Shown: positions 49,601-59,864 of the stretch, piece by piece
Numbering within the stretch: position 1 is the first letter of the stretch
Layout: each line of letters opens with the position of its first letter
Source of the DNA: Lytechinus variegatus
Taxonomy: Eukaryota; Echinodermata; Echinoidea; Temnopleuroida; Toxopneustidae
Direction: 5' to 3'
Length of the DNA stretch: 64,000 nt
Assembly: GCF_018143015.1 (NCBI RefSeq)
Contig: NC_054741.1
Location: 57,117,048 to 57,181,047 of the forward strand
Position numbers and translations under genes: made by a program
Notes under the pieces: generated by a model
Databases searched by the model: none
Seen by the model: only the letters and a program-made list of their open reading frames with translations
Told to the model about the DNA's origin: nothing

Positions 49601-52600
49601 TCTACCCTTCCTGCTTGCCCATTTTTGTTCCATCTATCTTTATTTCCTATTTGTCTTTCCTGATCGTGTTTCTTTCTTTCAAAGAATGAAGGAAACATTT
49701 TTCTTCTCTTCATTTTTTTCTTTCCTCCTCCTTTTTCTTACTTTCTTTTATCTCTCCTTTATTTTGTCTTTCACACAGCCTTTCTTTCGGTATTTCAAAG
49801 AATTTCAAAGAATTCAAAGAATGACAGAAACTTTTTTCGCTTTTTATTCTTTCTTTCATCCCTTTATTCTAATTTTCTTTTATTTTTTATTTTATTTTCC
49901 CCCTTCATTTTCGCCTTCATTTTTTCTTTCTTCTCAATTCATCTTTTTTCTTTCGTCTTTTCTTTCTCTCCTTCATTCTTTCATTCACCCTCCCTTCCAA
50001 TTCTTTATAATTTTTCACAGGTGTAACACTGTGTAGCCTTCTTTGTTGATCCTGTTTGTCGATTGTCCCGTATTTCATTTTGTGAAATCTGGTCACCCTG
50101 AAATGGTCTAATGACCACTTGGTCTAATTGCCAATGATCTAATGCACATTTGGGCTAATCGTCACTTGGTCTAATTTTCATTTAGTCTAATGTCCATTTA
50201 TTCTAATAACATAGCATAATTCATTATTTGATCTAGAAATATGATACGTAGTGGATAAATATCATGCATCAGTTAATACATGTCGTCAGGATTCAGAGGG
50301 GTTGTGGAGCCGTGATATGTGCAAACGCCGGGATATGTGCAAACAACGGTATATGTGCAAAATTTCGCCGGGATTTGTGCAAACAACGGAATTTGTGCAA
50401 ACGCCACGCCGGGAAATGTGCAAATCTGTCAAAATTTATCAACGGCATCTGTGCAAACGTGACGACGGGATATGTGCAAATGAACAATTTTCACGGGAAA
50501 AGTGCAAACCTCCGGGATATGTGCAAATCACTGCATTTATCCATATAAAGGCTATTTCTAATGAAATGTTTCATAAAATTACTGTTAAAAATGAGAAACA
50601 TGCCTGCATAAGGGAGAAGCTATACAGTGACATCGGCAATGAAAAGCTATTCAGAGAGGCAGGGGGGGGGGGGACTGTTGCACCCACAAATGTAATAACG
50701 CCCACAAATGTTAGAACACTTTACCCACAAATGTAATAATTTTTGATCGCCCACAAATGTAATAATACCCACAAATGTTATAAATTTGAAGGGCTTTTTG
50801 GCAAATCCGTTCTTAACTAAAATCCTATAGTAATGCGTTCATATAGCACACAAGTGCAAAGTCTCTTTTCCTGACCCGGTTATTTAACAAATTATGATAT
50901 AAATCCAAAGTCTTTATTCCAGACCCGGTTGTTTCAAAAATAATAATATAAACCCAAAGTCTCTTTTTCCAGACCCGATTGTTTAAAAAATAATGATATA
51001 AATCCAAAGTCTTTTTTCCATACCTTGTTGTTTAAAGAATTATGATATAAATTCCAGTCTTTTTTCCAGACCCGGTTATTTAAAAAATTATAATTTAAAT
51101 CCAAACTAAGATACAATAATGATATTCCAGTGGAATAAAAATGAGAATCGAGCTTAGTTTTTTTTAATTCTTCAGCCGCTAATAGTAAATTGAGAATCAA
51201 GCATAGTCTTTGCTCCAGACCCGGTAACTAAAAGCTGAAACCCTATAGTAATGCATCTATATTGCACAAAAATGCGAAATCTTTTTTCCATACCCGCTTA
51301 ATTCAAATATCATAATATAAGTCCAAAGTCTTTTTTCCAGACCCGGTTATTTCAAAAATTATAATAATTCTAAAAAAACAAAGACCCATGATCCTATTTA
51401 TGTTAAATAACGTTGTTGTTGTTAGCTTGGGTTTTGAGGCGCGTGTCATTCAGATATGAATGTCATTCAGATATGAAAATATAGCGTAGTCTTTTTGTCA
51501 GACCCAGTTATAAAAATCATTAAAAACACAACAATAACAACAAAAGAACGACCCTGCAAACCATAAAAAATAATTTCTTGTATATTCCTTCTTTTTTCTA
51601 TGAAAAAACACAAATAACAGAACTTTTAATACATATGAAAAAACTGAGAAATAAGATATCAGTAACCAATAGGGGGATTACTTCCCAAAAACGATAAGGT
51701 TGTTGATCAACGATCTATGATATAGTATATAAAAGAAAAACATTTGATTAAGAGGGGATAACCATTCCATTCCATGTTTTCATTTGGCAATAAGTCATGA
51801 TTGACTATTTTTGCCACCCACTGTATGAGAAGTAGGGTAACAATTTTAATTAGTGTTATTTTTATTACTTCTTTTTTATCATTATTATTTCTTATATATT
51901 CATTCCTTTTTATTCTATGAAAAAAATAAAACAAAACCTTAAAATATAAAACAAAAAGCTGAGGAATAAGATATCAGCACACAATATGAGGATTACTTCC
52001 CAAAAACGATAAGGTTGTTGATCGACGATCTATGAGATATTATATAAAAGAAAATGATTCTAACAATAGGGGATAACGTTTTAACAAGTTCTTCGGTACT
52101 TTAAATTTTCAGTGGGCAAGCACCATTTGTAATATATTCAGCATTTTTTTTATTAGTTACAATTCCAATAATCTCAGAGGCCTAAGATATATTTTCTGGG
52201 GTTATATTGACCCGTAAAGTAAAGAGAGAGACAGAGAGAGAGGATTTATGTGATCAAGAAGTGATAAGATAGGGAAAAAATGATTTTAAATGACTGAAAG
52301 AGAGACAGGCAAAGAAAGAGGAGCCCCCTCCCACACCCGTACCAGAGTTACGGGGTTAGGCTGTCCCGTCGATGGATTCAGGTCCATCAACATCTTGAGG
52401 TTTGATCTTTCCAGGGGACAAACGTCTTTGCTCTATACCATGTTATTTCAAAATAGGAAATTATTAGAAAGGATAAAAACAGACAAACAACATTAACAAA
52501 GACGCCACAATATCATTAATGTAGAATAACGTTGTTATTTTGGGTTTTTAAGGCGCGTACCATTCAGATCTGAATATTTACGCCTTTTGTTAATTTGTCG

Positions 52601-55600
52601 TTTTTGTGGTATGCGTTATCACAGGTTTTTTATAGTTTGGGAGAGGCTGGTGTCTAAATTTTCCTGATTACTCTTTTGCTTAATTTGTATTTTTAAGAGA
52701 ACTGGGTGTGGGGTAGAGACAACTCTCTAAACCCAAGCATTTTAACTGGGTTTAATTTAAAAAAATTGTCTTAGCTTTGTTTTTTTTTCAATATTTTTTA
52801 TCTTATAAATAACTGGGTCTAGACGAAGTCTAAGCATAATATCCATGTTATTCAACAGGAATAAGAATATGACAAAGTCTAATGTTTTTAAGAATGTTTA
52901 AATTAATTTCTTAATGAGTGGGTCTGTAAAAGAGACAACGCTCTAAACATGTGCTTTTCTACTTGGTCTTAATTTGGAAGATTGTTTGTTCTTAGATTCG
53001 CTGTTGGGGGTTGGGTTTTATTGGTTTTTTTTATTCATGAAATAATTGTGTCTGGAGAAAAGTCTACAATCGATCTCCATGTTATTCCACAGTAGTTAGA
53101 TTATTGGGTATTCGTTTTAGAATATGGGTAAAAACTATTTAAAAAAATAATAATAACAAAGTCTGGAGAAAGGACGTTTGCTATATCCATGCATAATTAC
53201 AATGTTTTGTAGGGGTCTTAGTATTATTATATATAAAAAAAAACTGGGTGTGGGGTAAAGACATATTTTTTTAGTGGGTGTAACTTTTGAAAATTGGTTT
53301 TAGATTTGATTTTCTTTTTTAATTCATTTTTTATATGACCTGGTCTGGAGGAAAGAGAACGTTTTAAAACTTGTGTTATTCCAAAAGAATGTGATAGGGT
53401 CTTATGTTAGAAGATTCTTTTTCGTAATTTTTGTATATAATGATTAGGTCTGGAATAAAGACAACGTTCTAAACTTCTTTTTAAAAACAGGTTCTTAGGT
53501 TCAAGGATTGCTTGGTCTTAGATTTGGAGTTATTTCTAATTTTACTATTAGCGTTATTTTGAAAAACAAATGACTGAGTCTGGCTGAAAGACTACGCTAT
53601 ATGTCCATGTTATCCAGCATTAATAAGATTATGGAGTCTTTATACAGTTTTTGTTGTTGTTGTTTTGTTATTTACAATTTTTGATTAACAGGGTTTGGAG
53701 AAAAGGCTAAGCTCGATTTTGTTTTTTTCCCCACTGGAATATCATTATGGTATCTAAGTTTTGACTTATATTATAATTTTTGAAATAACCGGGTCTTGAA
53801 AAAAACTTTCGACTTATATTATAATTTCTTGAAACTACTGGGTCTGGAAACGAGACTTTGGACTTTTGTGCTATATGAAGGCATTACTAGAGGGTTTCAG
53901 TTTCTAGTTTTAAATAACCGGGTCTGGAGAAAAGACTATGCTTGATTCTCAATTTACTCATGGCGAATATATTCACAATACATTCCGTATAATTCAAAAC
54001 AACAACAAAGACATTGATTCCACCAGTTTTAATTAACTGGGTCTGGAGAGAAGACTAAGCTTGATTCTTATGTTTCTTCCACTGGAACATCATTATCGTA
54101 TCTTAGTTTGGACTTATATCATAATATGTGAAATAACAGGGTCTGGAAAAAAAAGACTTTGGACTTATATTATAATTTTTTAAACAATCGGGTTAGGAAT
54201 AAAGACTTTGGATTTACCTTATAATTTTTTAAACAACCTGGTTTGGAGGAAAGATATTGGACTATATTATAATATTTGAAACAACCGAGTCTGGAATAAA
54301 GACTTTGGATTTATATTATAATCTTCTAAACAACCGGGTCTGGAGAAAAGACTTTGGACTTATATTATTATTTTTTCAACAATCGGGTCTCAAATAAAGA
54401 CTTTGGGCTTATATTATTATTTTTTAAACAATCGGGTCTGGAAAAAAGACTTTGGACTTATATTAGAATTTTTGAAACAACCGGGTCTGGAAAAAAGACT
54501 TTGGACATATATTATAATTTTTGAAACAACCGGGTCTGGAAAAAAGACTTTGGACATATATTATAATTTTTGAAACATCCGGGTCTGGAAAAAAGACTTT
54601 GGACATATATTATTATTTTTGAAACAACCGGGTCTGGAATAAAGACTTTGGATTTATATTATAATTTGTTAAATAACCGGGTCAGGAAAAGAGACTTTGC
54701 ACTTGTGTGCTATATGAACGCATTACTATAGGATTTTAGTTAAGAACGGATTTGCCAAAAAGCCCTTCAAATTTATAACATTTGTGGGTAAAGTCATTAT
54801 TACATTTGTGGGCTATCAAAAATTATTACATTTGTGGGTAAAGTGTTATTACATTTGTGGGCGTTATTACATTTGTGGGTGCAACAGTTCCCCCCCCCTG
54901 CCTCTCTGAATAGCTTTTCATTGCCGATGTCACTGTATAGCTTCTCCCTTATGCAGGCATGTTTCTCATTTTTAACAGTAATTTTATGAAACATTTCATT
55001 AGAAATAGCCTTTATATGGATAAATGCAGTGATTTGCACATATCCCGGAGGTTTGCACTTTTCCCGTGAAAATTGTTCATTTGCACATATCCCGTCGTCA
55101 CGTTTGCACAGATGCCGTTGATAAATTTTGACAGATTTGCACATTTCCCGGCGTGGCGTTTGCACAAATTCCGTTGTTTGCACAAATCCCGGCGAAATTT
55201 TGCACATATACCGTTGTTTGCACATATCCCGGCGTTTGCACATATCACGGCTCCACAGGGGTAGAGCTGGGGTGGGGCGAAAAAAAACCCCTCACCGTGA
55301 AGGACTATCGATGATGAGATAGTTGCTCATCAAATGAATCATTCTAATTAAATACAATTCTTTTAATTAGGCCTTTATATCGATAATAGATGATGATGAA
55401 AACTATATCATACTCATCATTACATCATTGCATGCACATTTACAGAACAATAAGTTGGGGACCTCGTAGCTTATAATGGCCGAATGGCAGGGTTTCATCA
55501 GAATAATATTATGAAGAAAGGAACGAAACTATAATATTGTGTGGATACGTATCAAGTAAACATGTTTATGCCTCTGTTTAAATCATCGTTATGCACCATA

Positions 55601-58600
55601 CGGACAATACTTGAACTTGATGGTAAAATAAGCAATAGCTATGCAGTTTGGGGGATTCCAAAAGTTACAAAGCCATCAGATCATGTAATTTTGTTATGAA
55701 TATTTTAGGTATTTCAATAGCAAGTTTGGAGGCAAATAACAGACCAGTTTGATCCAGTTTGATCACACTATACAGGTTTATTGGGTTAGCTGCGACAACA
55801 TCACAGCGACCATCTTGGTAGAAGCCATATCTCATTCTGACGTAATAACATTACTACGCTTGCAAACCTTTATCAGTTATTACCACAGTAGTCATTAATC
55901 TTATATATCTTCTCATTCTGTATTTTGTTCTAATTCTTCGCCCCCTCCTTAAAATGGTTTGGCAGGAAAATGCCTTAAATGAGGGCATAATGCCTTAAAT
56001 TCCTTAAATGAGGATGAGGGCAAAATCAGGGAATCTTGATCGGCCGAAAAGTCGAAAGAACGGTAGTCAGTCAAACACTGATATATTTTGTTGTATATTA
56101 AAACAACATTCATTGAATGACATTTTATGGTGTTTTTTTTAGTGTAGCCTCTTATACTACAGTACAAGTCGGTACAAGTAGGCCTATACTGAAACATAAT
56201 TAAACAATAATAGGTCTAAAATATAATACAAGTAATTCACTGCAACAACTTAGAAAACATGAGAAACTGGGAATGATTCTAAATAAAAATCAGGGAATTT
56301 TTAAACTTCATCAGAAAAAAATCAGGGATTTTTGTTTTCTTGAAATACTGGGAACCCTGATTGGGTTTAGCAAGCCATTAACTATTTACAATAGATCGTA
56401 TAGTACTACATAGATGTGGATAAATAAAATTCTTACTTGTTTCACCTCTGTAATCGTTTATCAGCGTTCTTTTACAGAAAATTTTATTGTTTTTCACCAA
56501 AACCTTCAAAAGTTCAAACGAGGCCCTCTATCTTGGAAATAGAGGGCTTTAGCCCGTAAAAAAATCGCAACTGCATTGCAATGATCTGCAAATTGAGAGC
56601 GCCCTCGATTGTGTCCTTGGTAAGATATGAATTTTGTATAGATCCTCGGTTGCCATTGTAGGTAATTGCCCAGACACCAACACACACGCACCTCTACCAA
56701 AACCCACACGCACCCTACCCTGTGCTCGAAGTCCCTCTCACACTTTTTCTTCACATCAAGACATTGCTCGGACTACTTTGGCTCCTTTACGTTGAGTCCT
56801 TAACATAGACATTCACACTCACTGAGAAACTCTTTTATAAGCGCCTATGTGGTGGCTCAACGATACAGCCAGTGTCGGTGTGTTTGATTGATTGATTCGT
56901 TAATTCATTCATTATTTATTTGTTACAAATCTTTATCGAGGGTGACAATACCAAGTATTAGACTCACAGTAGAGTATGTCCATATAACTGAACCTACATG
57001 TTATTATTACCATGATGCAGAGTGGCGATCATCAGGTACTTGGCAACAAAGTATGCAGACCTAGTCCCTGACCACTGGTACCCGAAGGATCTAGAGAAAA
57101 GAGCCAGAGTTGATGAATACATGGCATTTCACCATACAGGAACAAGAGGAGGGTGTTGTGGAATCTTCATCAGTGAGGTAATTTGCACCGTATGAACTTT
57201 CCTTTATTCTAGATGTTCGCCAGAAGCGTTATATGAGCATGATATTTTGAGAGGGCCAGGTATGGCGGATGGAGAAAGAATTCTAGGATTTTGACTTTTT
57301 CAATACAAAAAGAAAAAATGTAATATGTCACACTTTCCTCTCATTTTCTGTCCTTTTCTCTCTTTTTTCTCCGGCATGAACCGTTTTTTTTTTAGGATGG
57401 ACCCTTCTCACCCCCATTCTGTACACAAGTGCTGTACATTGACAATGATTCAACTGTTCTTGGGGAGGTTGAAGTTTAATTTTATTTTCATGATTTTGTG
57501 TGTTTCTTTCTGGCTTTAGTGCACAATACTATAAATTAACTTCGTACTGGCACTGCAACGATACCGATTCATATAATAATCTATTTCATGTTTTTTTGTT
57601 TCACTTTGAACCCCCTACCCCGCCCGGTTATGGCTGACACAGGTCACGATGGGTGATTATTTTTTTGAGTCTCATCCTCAAATCAAGGTTAATTGATATA
57701 GATGAAATGTACTCTGCACCTGTTTAGCTGTACTAATGTTCTGCATCTCAAGATTTTTAGTACATCAGTAGTATACTTGCTAGGTCTACATGATCTAGCA
57801 GTGCAAGCTCAACTTCTTGATGGATACCATTAGGTGTCTGTATGTGTTTCCTTTTGAACGCTCCAAGTAGGCAGGGGTCTGGAAAGAATTTTTGAAAAAG
57901 GGGATGCTGGTTTAGATTTTAAAAAAATTGGCTAGCAAAAAAAAGAGGGTTCCGCTCCAAAATGAAGTTGACTTTGGACAGAGAAAAATTGATAAGAAAT
58001 AAAAGTTTTTTTTCTTCAAAATGGTGATTTTATAACTCAATCGTAGCATTACTAGGACAGTACTTGAACTGAATGATGATCCTAAGCACTGTTTGAAGAC
58101 TTTGAAATTTGTGAGATATTTTTTTTTTTTAGCAAGCGCCATGAGCGCCCAGCTGAGGCGGATATCGGCGCTTTGCGAAAACCCATCATCATCATTTTGG
58201 TCAGAACAAATTTGACATGAAAAAAATATTTCATTCTAAAATGAAGGTGGATTTCTGCATTTTAGCATGTGTGTAGTAACGCCCCTTTACAGCACCCCCG
58301 CAACTGAGGGCCATGCACAGAAGCTCTATGGTGCCATGCAATAAGTGAGTCCATAGTCACTCCGCAAATATTAAGTAATAACCTGTTTGGGCGTTGATCT
58401 TCCAGGTTCTCATCCCATTAATTTCAGAAGGAAAGGAGCATGCGTCGGAGGAAACATTGAAGAGAGACGAAGAAAATCTTACCAAGCAGCTTGATAAGCT
58501 GGAGAATGCTTTCTTACAGGACAATGATTGGTTGGCCGGGGATGACATCTCAGTCGCTGATGTGCTGGCTGTTTCTGAGGTAATGCTACTTTTTTTATTC

Positions 58601-59319
58601 ATTCTGTTATTAGAATACATTGAATGATTAATATCTGGAATCTTACTGATTTGTGGTATGCAACGTCCATGTATGTATGGCCCACAACGCTGATTGATAA
58701 ATACTATGATTTGACACATCAGGAGCATGAAGTTAGAAAGAAACGATTCCCACCTCCATGCAATTGCACGGGTCATTGATAACATGCAATCCGAAGAAGC
58801 TGAATTTTGCCCCAATCCCATCACCTCCACGACTTTCCACAACTGCTCGCATACATGACATTTGTCTAATTATGGTGCTAGATGAACTAAACATAATACA
58901 ATACAAATTCAAAGACGTGACACATTTAAAATGAAGGTCGTGTTATTTTCTCCAAACAAAAGAGATAATTTTGCGTTGTCAAAAAAAAGATCCTTTTAAA
59001 AATGTTCATGATGACTGAATTATTTCCAATAGCAGTTTGGGAAGTTCTGTGAATACTTCAAATTGATAAGGGTAGTCTTACAAGTTGAACAGTCAGCACA
59101 TTACAGATTTTCCATTTTCACCCAATGATATAGGCATTTATTTTTTTCTCACGGGAACAGATGATGGAGAATACCCTGAATGGACGAGACGTGACAATGG
59201 GTCGACCTAAACTCAAGGCATTCGTGGACCGCGTCAAGGATCGTCTGAATCCCATCTTTGATGAAATTCACGCAGAGATGTATGCATGGAAGGACAAATA
59301 CTGCAGCGAAATACTCTAA
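43580..59319 (+). CDS. GSTT1: Glutathione S-transferase, theta class, five exons, complete
   Basis: Exons 43580-43691, 45042-45129, 57021-57177, 58406-58579 and 59161-59319 join in frame to 229 residues plus stop. All junctions are AG/GT. The thioredoxin-like N-terminal domain has the catalytic Ser11 in YSSQPSRA, the cis-Pro in CTVPAI (residue 55) and GSH-binding Glu66-Thr67 in MGETVAI (Ser is usual, Thr conservative). The helical C-terminal domain has HWYPKDLEKRARVDEYMAFH, WLAGDDISVADVLAVSE and GRPKLKAFVDRVKDRL, all close to human GSTT1. It ends about 10 residues short of the human protein. Theta GSTs conjugate glutathione to small electrophiles in the cytosol. A second gene of the same kind starts 2.5 kb downstream. 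The symbol denotes the class; orthology with GSTT1 rather than GSTT2 is not claimed. Confidence 0.94.
44480..44600. repeat. (ATT)n microsatellite in GST intron 1
   Basis: Long imperfect ATT/ATC runs. The isoleucine-rich frame through it is compositional. Confidence 0.85.
45042..45129 (+). CDS. GSTT1: GST theta exon 2
   Basis: 88 nt, acceptor tgttcag, donor gtaagt. It encodes DHQKPEFVKITPLCTVPAIQ and then DGDFSMGET, the GSH-site strand and loop. Confidence 0.95.
45231..45525. mobile_element. Palindromic MITE, GGCCCGTATTCT ends
   Basis: The left end GGCCCGTATTCTTAAGTCGG and the right end (inverse GGCCCGTATTCTGAAGTCGG) pair over more than 30 bp, including GGGTTTAA. ~295 bp, non-coding, in GST intron 2. 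Confidence 0.7.
45621..47313 (+). mobile_element. hAT-like non-autonomous element, copy A
   Basis: Begins CAGGGTGACCAGATTTCACC and ends GACGTCTGGTCACCGTG. It is flanked by a perfect 8-bp duplication tttgttat (45613-45620 and 47314-47321), as hAT elements make. ACGGGACAAT-type subterminal motifs occur at both ends. About 750 bp of the interior is GAAAG-rich low-complexity sequence; no transposase. A LINE 3' tail is nested inside (46665-46855). Its inverted sibling is at 48419-50100. Confidence 0.85.
46665..46855 (+). mobile_element. LINE 3'-tail fragment nested in hAT copy A
   Basis: About 190 bp absent from the otherwise matching hAT copy B. It ends in a tail-like AATTGAAAATTGAAATTGAA repeat, preceded by 3'-UTR-like sequence. 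It is too short to name the clade. Confidence 0.6.
47490..47713. mobile_element. Palindromic MITE, CACTCTTAAAACA ends
   Basis: The left end CACTCTTAAAACAAATCAGT pairs with the right end ACTGATTTGTTTTTAGAGTG. Inner arms GTCAGCTGGGAGCAACTG and CAGTTGCTCCCAGCTGAC also pair. It lies between the two hAT copies. Confidence 0.75.
48160..48418. repeat. Degenerate 'TTGGTCTAAT' minisatellite, left part
   Basis: About a dozen units of the form TTGGTCTAATnnCCAnTT, each ~16-22 bp. The array continues at 50101 on the far side of hAT copy B, so copy B landed inside it. Confidence 0.75.
48419..50100 (-). mobile_element. hAT-like non-autonomous element, copy B (opposite orientation to copy A)
   Basis: Begins CAGGGTGACCAGACGTCCCG and ends TGAAATCTGGTCACCCTG. 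It has a perfect 8-bp duplication aaatggtc (48411-48418 and 50101-50108). It is the reverse complement of copy A over most of its length, including the GAAAG/CTTTC-rich core. It carries a private TTAA-flanked MITE (48550-49045). No transposase. Confidence 0.87.
48550..49045. mobile_element. 496-bp MITE with TTAA target duplication, nested in hAT copy B
   Basis: The ends AGGGGAAGTTCACCCTGA and TCAGGGTGAACTTCCCCT are perfect inverses, flanked by TTAA at 48546-48549 and 49046-49049. hAT copy A has the empty site (a single TTAA in ACATTTAAAAGTGACG, inverted). TTAA targeting is typical of piggyBac, but the termini are not the canonical CCC type, so the superfamily is unsure. Confidence 0.8.
50101..50225. 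repeat. Degenerate 'TTGGTCTAAT' minisatellite, right part
   Basis: Continuation of 48160-48418, starting with the duplicated aaatggtc. Confidence 0.75.
50311..50527 (+). repeat. Left outer array of the 15-bp motif CGGGATATGTGCAAA
   Basis: Ten copies with spacers of 3-18 bp; the motif core TGTGCAAA is kept in nine and GTGCAAA in all. The frames through it (repeated MCK or ICAN) arise from the repeat and are not taken as genes. Confidence 0.88.
50857..51105 (-). repeat. Left inner array, about five ~49-bp units
   Basis: Units read CAAAGTCTTTTTTCCAGACC then GGTTGTTTAAAAAATTATAA. Further isolated copies lie near 51210-51350. The orientation is opposite to the right inner array. Confidence 0.8.
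54113..54698 (+). repeat. Right inner array, about twelve ~49-bp units
   Basis: Units read GGGTCTGGAAAAAAGACTTT then GGACATATATTATAATTTTT. Each contains the small inverted pair GTCT...AGAC. Looser copies continue leftward to ~53,680 and beyond. Confidence 0.85.
55033..55249 (-). repeat. Right outer array of the 15-bp motif (mirror of 50311-50527)
   Basis: Exact mirror position: every coordinate pair sums to 105,560 across the array. The conceptual translations of the two arms are identical through this stretch, so the arms are near-identical at the base level. Confidence 0.88.
55263..57020. other. Remainder of GST intron 2, no gene identified
   Basis: AT-rich sequence with short repeat-like segments around 55,950-56,360 (AAATCAGGGA motifs). 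No convincing coding frame or RNA gene. Confidence 0.4.
57021..57177 (+). CDS. GSTT1: GST theta exon 3
   Basis: 157 nt, acceptor atgcag, donor gtaatt. It encodes VAIIRYLATKYADLVPDHWY and then PKDLEKRARVDEYMAFHHTG, ending GGCCGIFISE. It follows an 11.9-kb intron filled with mobile elements. Confidence 0.95.
57178..58405. other. GST intron 3
   Basis: A dispersed-repeat-like stretch at ~57,870-58,200 with T/A runs. Nothing else recognised. Intron 4 (58580-59160) likewise holds no feature I can name. Confidence 0.5.
58406..58579 (+). CDS. GSTT1: GST theta exon 4
   Basis: 174 nt, exactly 58 codons, acceptor ttccag, donor gtaatg. It encodes VLIPLISEGKEHASEETLKR and then LENAFLQDNDWLAGDDISVA, with the N-capping-box-like DDISVADV of the C-terminal domain. 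Confidence 0.95.
59161..59319 (+). CDS. GSTT1: GST theta exon 5 and stop
   Basis: 159 nt including TAA, acceptor ggaacag. It encodes MMENTLNGRDVTMGRPKLKA and then FVDRVKDRLNPIFDEIHAEM, ending YCSEIL. AATAAA at 59418 is a candidate poly(A) signal about 100 bp after the stop. Confidence 0.93.
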   Translation: MMENTLNGRDVTMGRPKLKAFVDRVKDRLNPIFDEIHAEMYAWKDKYCSEIL

Positions 59320-59864
59320 TTGAAAATCGTTTAACAAATGTAGCTTATATATCTCTCTCATCATTATCTGAAAATGCGAAATCGCTTTTTTTCCTCAATA
59401 CTGAGAAAACAAGCAACAAATAAAGATGTGCAACATTAAAATGAAAATTAAAGGGGAAAAAAACACCTGCAATTACACATACACTCACGCTCCCACACCA
59501 ACAATCACACATGAATACAGACCCTTCCGTCCGCAAACAAGTTTTTATAGATTTTCAATGAAATTAAGTCCAGGCTGTACGTCAAAGGTGTTTTTTTTAC
59601 AAAGTGAGGTAAAGTTGTTGCGCAATTTTTGAAAGAAGTAGGAAGCTGATTCCACTCTTACAACGATAAAAGTTAATGAATTTAGAGATGAACAAAGTCT
59701 TACTCTTGATACATGGAAATTATTTTTTGGTCGAGAAGCATTATTTGAGAGGAGACAGACAATAGCATTTCAGTGGGAAAAGCCAATTCTTAATTAAGTA
59801 CATAAGTATTAAAGTATCAAAAGTGAAAACTTCACGTAAAGCCAAAATATGATTTTTTTTCAAT

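Larger units (their letters stand above)
50303..55257. mobile_element. 4,955-bp foldback (TU-like) element in GST intron 2
   Basis: The outer ends TGTGGAGCCGTGATATGTGC and its inverse face out, with GGGGT on both sides (50298-50302 and 55258-55262). The arms are co-linear without an indel for the first ~358 bp and remain alike for ~600 bp. Order inward: a 15-bp motif array (50311-50527 / 55033-55249), a ~130-bp unique block, a C/G run, a CCCACAAATGTAATAA array, a ~70-bp block, then an array of ~49-bp units. The middle (~51,400-53,700) has diverged GTCTGG..AAAGAC motifs and an internal direct repeat (51650-51770 / 51966-52080). No transposase frame. TU elements of sea urchins share this plan of long inverted arms with an outer short-repeat domain. 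That parallel is from memory and family membership is inferred. Confidence 0.85.

Noticed and set aside
50311-50527. CRISPR-like appearance of short repeats with spacers
   Set aside because: Repeats are 15 bp with 3-18 bp spacers, too short for CRISPR, and the array is mirrored inside an animal foldback element.
50251-50736. 161-codon frame with repeated MCKRRDMCK-type words, mirrored at 54800-55243
   Set aside because: The frame follows from the 15-bp array, whose copies happen to lack stops. Alternative frames (ICAN-type) are equally open and there is no domain or start context.
58357-58842. 161-codon frame antisense to GST exon 4
   Set aside because: It is the shadow of the coding exon, which has family matches and correct splice sites on the other strand.
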